Below, piece by piece: positions 35,301 to 47,300 of a DNA stretch of 64,000 nt. The DNA is taken from contig NC_069371.1 of the NCBI RefSeq assembly GCF_021730395.1, positions 74,244,001 to 74,308,000 of the forward strand. The letters are read 5' to 3'. Origin of the DNA: Mercenaria mercenaria. Lineage: Eukaryota; Mollusca; Bivalvia; Venerida; Veneridae. Position 1 is the first letter of the stretch, and each line of letters opens with the position of its first letter. The position numbers and the translations under genes were made by a program. Under the pieces are notes generated by a model, which saw only the letters and a program-made list of their open reading frames with translations, ran no database searches and was not told where the DNA came from.

Positions 35301-38300
35301 CATCACTCTTGCAAAAAGCAGGATAGAGTTATGTTTCTTGATGTACAGTGTCCACTTATGATGGTGAAAAACTGTTGCAAGTTTTAAAGCAATAGCTTTG
35401 ATAGTTTATGAGAAAAGTTGACTTAAACATAATATTCAACCATTTTTCTAAGTCCAAAAGGGGCAATAATTATTGCAAAAAGCAGGATGGAGTTATGTTG
35501 CTTGCTGTACAGGGTCAGCTTATGAGGGTGAACAAGAGTTGCAAGCTTTGATAGTTTAAGAGAAAAAGTTGACCTAAACATAAAACTTAACCAAGAAATC
35601 TGATATTTTCTAAGTCCAAAAGGGGCCATAAATCTTGCAAAAAGCAGGATGGAGTTATGTTTCTTGCTGTACAGGGTCAGCTTATGATGGTGAACAAGTG
35701 TTGCAAGTTTTAAAGGAATAGCTTTGATAGTTTAGGATAAAAGCTGACCTAAACATAAAACTTAACCAAGAAAACTGATTTTCTAAGTCCAAAAGGGGCA
35801 ATAATTCTTGCAAAAAGCAAGATGGAGTTATGTTTCTTGATGTACAGGGTCTGCTTATGATGGTGAACAAGTATTCCAAGTTTCAAAGCAAAAGCTTTGA
35901 TAGTTTAGGAGAAAAGTTGACCTAAACATAAAACTTAACCAAGAAATCTGATATTTTCTAAGTACAAAAGGGGCCATCAATCTTGCAAAAAGCAAGATGG
36001 AGTTATGTTTCTTGCTATACAGGGTCAGCTTATGATGGTGAACAAGTATTCCAAGTTTCAAAGCAATAGCTTTGATAGTTTAGGAGAAAAGCTGACCTAA
36101 ACATAAAACTTAACCAGGCAACGCCAACGCAGACGCCGACGCCGACAACCGCTCAAGTGATGACAATAACTCATCATTTTTTTTCAAAAAATCAGATGAG
36201 CTAAAAATACTTTGGAGTACTTCATCCTGGGCTTCCACATATAAGTAATACTAGTATAATACTAGTATAGTAATACCAGTAAATATATTAAATCTCTAAT
36301 ATTAGAGATACACTAAAAGTGAATACAAAAAAGTGTCTTACTGACCCATGTTACCACAGAAAAATGTTTTTACTTTTTACATAGGACTTACAATAAAAAA
36401 GTTAGAAAAATACCTAAAATATTGAAAATCTAAAAATAGGATTTCTAAAAAAAGAAACTCAGTACAAAAGTTAAAAAAAAGTTACTTCTCTTTGGCTCTA
36501 AGCCAATCAGAATGAGATAAAGTGAAAATACATCAAAATTAACCTTAAATTCTAGGTAAAAGGGGACACAATTCAAGAAAAATTAGTGTCAAAGTTATGC
36601 ATCTTGTGTCACATGATGTGGGTGATGAGGTGGAACATCTATTTTAAGTCTGAATCAAATCCATTCAGTAGTAACTGAGATATTGTGAAAATACATCAAA
36701 ATTAACCTTAAATTCTAAGTAAAAAGGGGCATAATTCATGAAAAATTGGTGTCAGAGTTATGCACCTTGTGTCACATGATGTGGGTGATGAGGTGGAACA
36801 TCTATTTTAAGTTTGAATCAAATCCATTTTGTAATAATTGAGATATAGTGAAAATACATCAAAATCAACCTTAAATTTAAAGTAAAAGGGGACATAATTC
36901 ATAAAAAATTTATGTCAGAGTTAAGCACCTTATGTCACATCATCTGGGTGATGAGGTGGAACAACAATTTTAAGTTTGAATCAGTTCCATTTAGTAATAA
37001 CTGAGATACAGTGAAAATACAACAAAATTAACCTTAAATTCTAAGTAAAAGGGGACATAATTCATGAAAACTAGGTGTAAAAGTTATGCACCTTGTGTCA
37101 CATGATGTAGGCACATGATGTGGGTGATGAGGTGGAACATTTATTTTAAGTTTGAATCAAATCCATTCAGTAGTAACTGAGATATAGTGAAAATACATCA
37201 AAATCAACCTTAAATTCTAAGTAAAAGGGGTATAATTCATAAAACAAGAGCTGTCCGTAAGACAGCCAAGCTCGACTATTCCAAATATTGTCACAGAAGA
37301 AGGAAATTATTACCCAAAATGTTAAATATCAAAAGAGTTTAAGTTCGAAAGGGGACATAATTTGACCAAAATACATATCAGAGTTATGGGACTTGATGCT
37401 ATCAACTAGTTTTATAACCCCGAAGAAACATGTTAGGTTTAAATTCAATATCTGCATTAGTTTTGGAGATAGTTACTTGCATGTAAACTTTAACCAGAAT
37501 TTTCTAAGTCCAAAAGGGGGCATAATTTGTTCAAAATACATGTTAAGAGTTATGGAACTTGACCTAGTGAGGCTGGTAATTGACCTAGAAAAGGAATAAA
37601 TAAGATTCAAAGCTAAATGCCTTTTGGTAATAGCTGTATGTACTTGCACGCAAAACTTTAACCAGAATTTTCTAAGTCCAAAAGGGGGCATAATTTGCCC
37701 AAAATACATGTCAGAGTTATGGGACTTGATTCTATCAACTAGTTTTATAACCCTGAAGACACATGTGAAGTTTCAATTTAATATCTATATTAGTTTTTGA
37801 GATAGTAACTTGCATGTAAAACTTTAACCAGGATTTTCTAAGTCCAAAAGGGGGCATAATTTGCCCAAAATACATGTCAGAGTTATGGGACTTGTCCCAG
37901 TGAGGTAGGTAATTGATCTAGAAAAAGAACAAGAGCTGTCCATAAGACAGCCAAGCTCGACTATTCGAAATATTGTCCCAGAAGCAGGAAAATATTACCC
38001 AAAAAGGTTAAATATCAAAAGAGTTTTAAGTTCAAAAGGGGGCATAATTTGACCAAAATGCATATCAGTTATGGGACTTGCTGCTATCAACTAGTTTTAT
38101 AACCCCGAAGGCACATGTGAAGCTTCAGTTCAATATCTGCATTAGTTTTGGAGATAGAAACTCGCATGTAAAACTTTAACCAGAATTTTCAAAGTCCAAA
38201 AAGGGGAATAATTTGCTCAAAATACATGTAAGAGTTATGGGACTTGATCCAGTGAGGTTAGTAATTGATCTAGAAAAAGAAAAAATAAGTTTCAAATCTA

Positions 38301-41300
38301 TATGCCTTTTAGTAATAGCTGTATGTACTCGCACGTAAAACTTTAACCAGAATTTGCTAAGTCCAAAAGGGGGCATAATTTGGCAAAAATGAAAGTCAGA
38401 GTTATGGGACTTGATGCTATCAACTAGTTTTATAACCCCGAAGACACGTGAAGTTTCAAATCAATATCTGCATTAGTTTTGGAGATAGTAACTTGCATGT
38501 AAAACTTTAACCAAAATTTTCTAAGTCCAAAAGGGGGCATAATTTGCTCAAAATACATGTCAGAGTTATGGGACTTGACCCAGAGAGGTTGGTAATTGAC
38601 CTAGAAAAAGAAAAAATAAGTTTCAAAGCTATATGCCTTTAATTGATGGCTGTATGTACTTGCATGCAAAAACTTAACCAAGGTGTGACGCCGACGCCGA
38701 CGCCAGGGTAAGTAGAATAGCTAGACTATTCTTCGAATAGTCGAGCTAAAAAATAAGTTTCAAATCTATATGCCTTTTAGTAATAGCTGTATGTACTTGC
38801 ACGCAAAACTTTAACCAGAATTTTCTAAGTCCAAAAGGGGGCATAATTTGGCCAAAATGAAGGTCAGAGTTATGGGACTTGGTGCTATCAACTAGTTTTA
38901 TAACCCCGAAGACACATGTAAAGTTTCAATTCAATATCTGCATTAGTTTTGGAGATAGTAACTTGCATGTAAAACTTTAACCAGGATTTTCTAAGTCCAA
39001 AAGGGGGCATAATTTGCCCAAAATACATGTCAGAGTTATGGGACTTGTCCCAGTGAGGTAGGTAATTGATCTAGAAAAAGAACAAGAGCTGTCGGAGGAC
39101 AGCAACGCTCGACTATTCAACAGCCTTGTCGATTGAATGAATACGAAAGTCGAAAAAGGGGCATAATTTAAAAAAAGCAAAATAGGGTTATGGAACCTGC
39201 ATAGTGCTTATCAGCTCATGACAGTGGACAAGTGTGTGAAGTTTCAATCCATTCCCATTAGAGGGTACTGAGATACCAGCTTACATATAAGAACTTAACC
39301 CAAAACTCCTAAGTTTAAAAAGGTGCATAATTTTGTAAAATGCAAAGTTGAGTTATTGACCCTTTGCACTGCATGTCATATCATGACAGTGAACAAGTGT
39401 GTGAAGTTTCAATCCTTTCCCATTAGTGGATACTGAGATACCAGCTTACATACAAAACCTTACCAAAAAATTCTAAGTCGAAAAAGGGGCATAATTTTGT
39501 AAAAAAGCAAAATAGAGTTATGGAACCTGCTTTGTGCATGTCAGATCATGACAGTGAACAAGTGTGTGAAGTTTCAATCCATTCCAATTAGTGAGTACTG
39601 AGATACCAGCTTACATACAAAACCTTAACCAAAAAATTCTAAGTCGAAAAAGGGGCATAATTTTGTAAAAAAGCAAAATAGAGTTATGGACCTGTGCAAT
39701 GTAAGTCAGTTTATCACAGTGAATAAGTGTGTGAAGTTTCAATCCATTCCCACAAGTGGTTACTGAGATACCAGCTTACATACAAAATCTTAACCAAAAA
39801 TTTGTAAGTCAAACAAGGGGCATAATTTTGTAAACAAGAGGACCATGATGGTCCTGAATCGCTCACCTCTTCTTACATGACCCAGTTTTGAGTATGACGT
39901 CATTTTTTCTATTATTTGACATAGTGACCTAGTTTTTGAGCTCATGTGACCCAGTTTTGAACTTTACCTAGATATTATCAAGATAAAAATTCTGACCAAT
40001 TTTCATGAAGATCCATTGAAAAATATGGTCTCTAGAGAGGTCACAAGGTTTTTCTATTATTTGACCTATTGATCTAGTTTTCGAAGGTACGTGACCCTGT
40101 TTTGAACTTTAACTAGATATCATCAAGGTGAACATTCTCACTAATTTTCATGAAAATCTCATGAAAAATATGGCCTCTAGAGAGGTCACAAGGTTTTTCT
40201 ATTTTTATATCTACTGACCTAGTTTTTGACTGCAGTTGACCCAGTTTCAAACTTGACCTAGATATCATCAAGATGAACATTCAGACCAATTTTCATACAG
40301 ATCCCATGAAAAGTATGGTATCTAGAGAGGTCACAAGGTTTTTTTATTATTTGACCTACTGACCTAGTTTTTTATGGCATGTGACCCAGTTTCAAACTTG
40401 ACCTAGATATCATCAAGGTGAACATTCTGACCAATTTTTATGGAGATCCATTCAAAAGTATGGCGTCTAGAGAGGTCACAAGGTTTTTCTATTTTTAGAC
40501 CTACTGACCTAGTTTTTGACCGCACATGACCCTGTTTCAAACTTGACCTAGATATCATCAAGATGAACATTCAGACCAACTTTCATCAAATCCCATGAAA
40601 AATATGGCCTTTAGAGAGGTCACAAGGTTTTTCTATTATTTGACCTACTGACCTAGTTTTTGATGGCACGTGACCCACTTTCGAACTTGACCTAGATATC
40701 ATCAAGATGAACATTCAGACCAACTTTAATACAGATCCCATGAAAAATATGGCCTCTAGAGAGGTCACAAGGTTTTTCTGTTATTTGACCTACTGACCTA
40801 GTTTTTGAAGGCATGTGACCCAGTTTCGAACTTGACCTAGATATCATCAAGGTGAACATTCAGACCAATTTTTATGAAGATCTCATGAAATATATGGCCT
40901 CTAGAGAGGTCACAAGGTTTTTCTATTTTTAGACCTACTGACCTAGTTTTTGACCGCACGTGACCCAGTTTCGAACTTGACCTAGATATCATCAAGATGA
41001 ACATTCAGACCAACTTTCATACAGATCCCATGAAAAATATGGCTTTTAGAGAGGTCAAAAGGTTTTTCTATTTTTAGACCTACTGATCTAGTTTTTGAAG
41101 GCACCTGACCCAGTTTCGAACTTGACCTAGATATCATCAAGGTGAACGTTCTGACCAATTTTCATGAAGATCTTGTGAAATATATGGCCTCTAGAGAGGT
41201 CACAAGGTTTTTCTATTTTTAGACCTACTGACCTAGTTTTTGAAGGCACGTGATCCAGTTTCGAACTTGACCTAGATATCATCAAGGTGAACGTTCTGAC

Positions 41301-44300
41301 CAATTTTCATGAAGATCTTGTGAAATATATGGCCTCTAGAGAGGTCACAAGGTTTTTCTATTTTTAGACCTACTGACCTAGTTTTTGACGGCATGTGACC
41401 CAGTTTCGAACATGACCTAGATATCATCAAGGTGAACATTAAGACCAATTTTCATGAAGATCTTGTGAAATATATGGCCTCTAGAGAGGTCACAAGGTTT
41501 TTCTATTTTTAGACCTACTGACCTAGTTTTGAAAGGCACGTGACCCAGTTTCGAACTTGACCTAGATATCATCAAGGTGAACGTTCTGACCAATTTTCAT
41601 GAAGATCTTGTGAAATATATGGCCTCTAGAGAGGTCACAAGGTTTTTCTATTTTTAGACCTACTGACCTAGTTTTTGATGGCACGTGACCCAGTTTCGAA
41701 CTTGACCTAGATATCATCAAGGTGAACATTCTGACCAATTTTCATGAAGATCTTGTGAAATATATGGCCTCTAGAGAGGTCACAAGGTTTTTCTATTTTT
41801 AGACCTACTGACCTAGTTTTTGAAAGCATGTGACCCAGTTTCGAACTTGACCTAGATATCATCAAGATGAACATTCTGACCAACTTTCATAAAGATCCCA
41901 TGAAAAATGTGACCTCTAGAGTGGTCACAAGCAAAAGTTTACGGACGCACGGACGCACTGACGGACGACGGACACCGCGCGATCACAAAAGCTCACCTTG
42001 TCACTTTGTGACAGGTGAGCTAAAAAGCAAAATAGAGTTATGGGACCTGTGCAGTGTAAGTCAGTTTATCACAGTGAATAAGTGTGTGAAGTTTCAACCA
42101 TTCCCACATGTGGTTGCTGAGATACCAGCTTACATACAAAACTTAACCAAATTGGGACGCGGACGCGGACCCAGACGCCGACGCCGACGCCGACGCATGG
42201 TCGAGTCCAATAGCTCTACTATTCTATGAATAGTCGAGCTAAAAAATAAGTTTCAAATCTATATGCCTTTTAGTAACAGCTGTATGTACTTGCATGCAAA
42301 ACTTTAACCAGGATTTTCTAAGTCCAAAAGGGGGCATAATTTGCTCAAAATACATGTCAGAGTTATGGGACTTGACCCAGTGAGGTAGGTAATTGATCTA
42401 GAAAAAGAAAAAATAAGTTTCAAATCTATATGCCTTTTAGTAATAGCTGTATGTACTTGCACGCAAAACTTTAACCAGAATTTGCTAAGTCCAAAAGGGG
42501 GCATAATTTGGCCAAAATGAAGGTCAGAGTTATGGGACTTGGTGCTATCACCTAGTTTTATAACCCCAAAGACATATGTGAAGTTTCAATTCAATATCTG
42601 CATTAGTTTTGGAGATAGTAACTTGCATGTAAAACTTTAACCAGAATTTTCTAAGTCCAAAAGGGGGCATAATTTGCTCAAAATACATGTTAGAGTTATG
42701 GAACTTGACCCAGTGAGGTTGGTAATTGACCTAGAAAAAGAATAAATAAGTTTCAAAGCTATATGCCTTTAAATGATAGCTGTATGTACTTGCATGCAAA
42801 AACTTAACCAAGGTGTGACGCCGACGCCGACGCCAGGGTGAGTAGAATAGCTAGACTATTCTTCGAATAGTCGAGCTAAAAATGGTGTCAGAGTTATGCA
42901 CCTTGTGTCACATGATGTGGGTGATGAGGTGGAACATCTATTTTAAGTTTGAATCAAATCCATTTAGTAATAACTGAGATATAGTGAAAATACAACAAAA
43001 TTAACCTTAAATTCTAAGTAAAAGGGGACATAATTCATGAAAACTTGGTGTCAAGAGTTATGCAACTTGTGTCACATGATGTGGGTGATAAGGTGGAACA
43101 TGTATTTTAAGTTTGAATCAAATCCATTTGGTAATAACTGAGATAATAGATTTCGGGACGGGACGGGACGGGACGGGACGCGACGGGACGCGACAAAACT
43201 GACTCCTATATACCCCCCTCAAACATGTTTGGTGGGGGTATAATGATCGGTGGCACCATGCAAAATATCCACACTGTACAACAGTCAAAAACAATGCAGG
43301 AAATACTGATGGGTGGCACCATGCAAAATATCCTCTCAGTGTATAACAGTCAAATACAATGGTTGAAATACTGACAGGAGGATACATGCTTACATTTCTG
43401 TTTAAGGAGATGTATTTTATTCTTCAATTTAAAACAAAAATTCAGAATGGTATCAGGCATATTTTCTCCTGCTTAGTTCGCAACAATCTTCAACAATAAT
43501 CAACAGTCATACTCCTGAGCTTAGATTTGCATCTACTAAGTTCCAAGATGAGACTAAAACTCTTACATCATTAGCAAAATTTGTTGTCCATAGGTGATTA
43601 AACTAAGTATGTTTAGACTCTTGTCCAGTATCTCCGTCATTTTAATAACAGGTTTGTACACCATTTCCTTGTGTTATAATTTGCTTTCATGTCTCATTTA
43701 ATGTAAATCTTCTGATCTATAGTATATGACGGAATTCACATTGACTTTCAATATTTAATTCCCTCAACTTTAAATAAGCAATTTCAGAAAGAGTTCCATA
43801 AAAAGTTAAGACAAAGCACAGGAGAAGAATAATACTGAACAGTCTACAGTGAAACACTGCAGTTCAAGCACCAATGATTCATGCATCTGAGCAAGAGCAA
43901 TTCATGTTACCACCATCCAGTTTCCTTTTTATTTTCTATCTTTGGACTGATCGAAATCCAGGATAACTTATATATTTTGCTCAACCCCAAGCAACCAAGT
44001 GAACAGTGTTTTACTGTATTTGTCTATCGTTTAATGACATCATGCAACCGTGCCATTTTTAGTATCTTAGACAACTGCCACACCTGTTACATAACTTACC
44101 TATGAGTGAGAGAGGCTCCTCCAGAAACAAGTAGTTTAACACAGTCCACTCTTCCACTGTTAATGACATCATATAACAGTGTCATTTTTTAGTATCTTAG
44201 ACAACTGCCACACCAGTTACATAACTTACCTAAGTGTGAGAGAGGCTCCTCTGGATACTAGAAGTTTCACACAGTCCACCCGACCATTGTTAATGGCATC

Positions 44301-47300
44301 ATGTAATGGTGTGTCATTCTCTAATCCTGGTATATTTATCATGGCACCATGGTCCAGTAATAACTTGGCTATCTCCAGGTAACCATGGTTACAAGCTTCA
44401 TGCTGTCAAAAAATGGCACATGGAATGAAACTCGTATATACATGAACATTTTCATTTAAAATACTAGTTAAATCCATAAATATAAAAGTCATTTTATTCG
44501 TGCTGGCTTTTAGGTCATCTAAACACAATGTACGTCCCTTTCCAACTTCTGTGGTGGAGAGACCTGACCTTCCCCTCTGGGCATCATTTCAGACATGGGT
44601 ATAAACCACGGTAGAGGCATCGACCTTCAGTATACTGTCTGGATGACTGGGAAGCATTGTGGGAGGTTTAAATTCAAAACAAACAGTTAATACTGAGATT
44701 AAATTAGATGGTTATTTGCAAGTGAAACTTTACTGACTTCAAAACATATTTTTTTACTACAGAGATACAGTCTGATAATTGCATGCAAAACTTTAATCGA
44801 ATTTCAAGTAGAAAAGAGCCACAATTCATATTAAATTCAATGAAGAGTTACTAAACTTAGTTATTTTCAGTAGGTCTGATCACTGAGATGTACTATGTGA
44901 CCTTTCAATCCGATACATATTACTGTTGCTACTATGACTTTGCATACAAATCTTTAACCAAAGTGTGACACCAATGCTCACACGAGTAGAACAGCTCTCA
45001 TTTTCCTGCAAAAAATGAATATCTCAACTCCCCCCTCCCAGTCTAAGAACTTTGACTCAGTTGACAAAACCTCCTGTGCTCTTACCAGTGGAGTCCATCC
45101 AGCATTATCTCGTACATTCGGATTAGCTCCTTCACCAAGCAGCTGCTTCACTCTGTCTATGTCATTCTGAAAGAAACATCATTATATTCAGCTTTATCAA
45201 ACACAGCCAACCCCATCCTCATAGGAAACAGAAATAGTGGTCTTTGTTGACAGGTTGTCCCTAAACAGAGGTAAATTTATACTATTTTTGCTAAAAAGGA
45301 CAAGATCATAGTACTTTGTAAGCATGTGTGTGTGTTTGGTGTAAGTCTTGTACAACAATTTTTCAGTTGTATAAACGACAGTGTCTACTTGTAGCAGTGA
45401 GCACAATGCCCAAATTTATTGTGCTGCCTCACTGGTATATCACACCTTAGACATGCCACATGATACCCCATCCAGTCACATTATACTGACACTGGGCTGA
45501 CCAGTCCTAGCACTATCCTCTTAAGGTGATGAAGCTGTTAGTACCATTTTTTCTGTCTTTCTATGAGGCGGCTAGGGATCAACCCACAACCTCCTGCACA
45601 CGATGCGGGCACTCTACCACTAGGCTTCTGAAGCAGTTTTATAGCAGTGGCTTTTATTAAGAGATTGTCTTTATTAATAGTATGACAGCTTCTTAAACTG
45701 TTGAACGAGAGCTCTTCCTAACGGTGAACAAAACACTTGTAAGAAATTGAAATCGGAAATGGCAGCAAAAAATGGTCATATATAAACAATTAATGCCTTT
45801 CATGAACCCATTTACAGTAAACATAGATATGTACAAACTGAAGGCAAACAAAATTTACCTTGATAGCAGCAACTTGAAGAGGAGTTTCACCTTTTGCATT
45901 TCTCTTATTCAAGGCAGGTGACTGTGCAGACCTCTGGTCTTTTCCCAGTTGTCTCCCTTTTGGTGTGCTCACTAAACAGACAAGATTTGATTTCACAGTA
46001 TTTTCTACCATTTTTTCATCTTTCTTCATTTCTTAATTCTTTAGAAACCAATTCTTTCTTTGGGCAGACTAGAACAGTTTATATCAAGAGATATGGAATG
46101 TACTTCTTAACTAAACAAAGCTTTTACTTATAGTACTTTTAAAAAGGTGCCATTTAAAGGCCCACTACCCTGTAAAAAGTTTTGAAGACCATGCAGGCTT
46201 CCCATAAAACAACTTTATTTCACTATTTTTATTCCCTTTTGCCCTAAAACTGACCTGTTTCCACCTCCTCTCACCTTCCGCACAAAATTAAGTGACCCAT
46301 ACCCATTCACCTCTGAATGAAATATTTCCCCTTTAATAAAATAAACCTGCTTAAGTAAAAAAGGAAGAAACAAAATGAAAAAATATGGATTAATTAATCC
46401 TTTCAGCCATACCTTGTTTCTCACTGTTAATAACTGGGGTATGAACACCTGTTAACTTCGACCTTGACTTTGCAGACACAGGTGTCCTCTGACCAACACT
46501 CCCAGTGTCACTAACTGAAACATCCAAAGCACTCTCATCTCCTTCAGTTGCCTTTTTCTTCCCTTTCCTCTTTTTTGCTGTTGATGTACTCTTTGCAGAG
46601 GGAGTAACTTTTTCCGGAGTTACCTTCCCAATGTTACTATCTAAACTATGTCTAAGTCTTGTTTTTGGTACATTAATGGCTTTTTGAGTCTTTCTACACT
46701 TCCTTTCACTTTTTGTTGTCTTTTCATTTTCACTATCATCTGCTTTATCTGAACAATTCAATTCCTCCTCATCTTCATCATAATCGTAAAACTGTGTCAA
46801 AGTCGTCTGATCGATCGGTAAACTTTTCCTTCTCTTATTTGGTGATTTCTCATTTGGCGAGGGAACTTTAGAGATTGCTCTCTTACTGTCACGCTTTTCA
46901 ATAGATCTTTTTGCAGTCTCTGAACATTTAGTGGCATTAGTTTGCTTTGTTTCTTCCTTTTCTTGCTGTTTTCTTTTCCTAATTCTGGTTTTACCTTCTG
47001 TTGCTGGTGAAAGGACTACTTTCTTTCCAGCAACTTGTTTACTCAATGATCTATTTTTAGTATCAGTCACATGATCATGGTTTAATACAGATGTATTATC
47101 ATATGATGCAGATCCTGGGATTGGTTGATTTGGTGTGCACTGAATCTGAGGATCCTCGTTCTCTAGAAATACAAATTTATAATCAATCAAATATACAATG
47201 AAACACTGATCGTTTCAGGTTTGCAAGGGAATGCATAAATTGCTTGGTTATTCAGGATTTTAAGCTATCCAAACATAGAAATTCAGGAAAATTGCCGGGA

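Larger units (their letters stand above)
37243..42877 (+). mobile_element. AACAAGAG-family element, type A' (L1), inside L0
   Basis: Head AACAAGAGCTGTCCGTAAGA (CTGTCCGTAAGACAG hairpin) and GCTCGACTATTCC; ~320-bp two-part units ('TTTCTAAGTCCAAAAGGGGG', 'ACTAGTTTTATAACCC'); GACGCCGACGCC mini-array; tail CTATTCTTCGAATAGTCGAGCT. Net length about 1.65 kb after removing L2a and L2b. Confidence 0.82.
35111..43244 (+). mobile_element. Outermost tandem-array element of the nest (L0)
   Basis: Head AACTAGAACTGTCACAGGAG with CATACCCCCACCA; tail AACATGTTTGGTGGGGGTATAAT, whose TGGTGGGGGTA pairs with the head. Inner ~175-bp units ('CTTGTGTCACATGATGTGGG', 'GGTGATGAGGTGGAACA') run 36530-37242 and resume at 42878-43145, then a GGGAC mini-array (43154-43195). 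Holds F2 and L1. Joining the head at 35111 to the tail is inference from the paired ends. Confidence 0.65.
35063..44229 (-). other. bard1: bard1 intron 7 (9.2 kb), almost wholly nested transposons
   Basis: About 8.1 kb of it (35111-43244) is one outer element with insertions up to four levels deep. No exon seen inside. The only other material is a small minisatellite and a partial copy of exon 7. Confidence 0.85.

Noticed and set aside
41867-42229. 120-codon frame, also seen in related form at 28866-29177
   Set aside because: It spans the end of a type B element and part of a type A element; repeat translation.
8212-43150. CRISPR array, suggested by regularly spaced repeats
   Set aside because: Units are contiguous diverged tandem repeats of 110-330 bp without unique spacers, in a eukaryotic genome.
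43118-43387. Frame with repeated [11 protein letters not shown]
   Set aside because: Antisense translation of the GGGAC mini-array and the neighbouring minisatellite.
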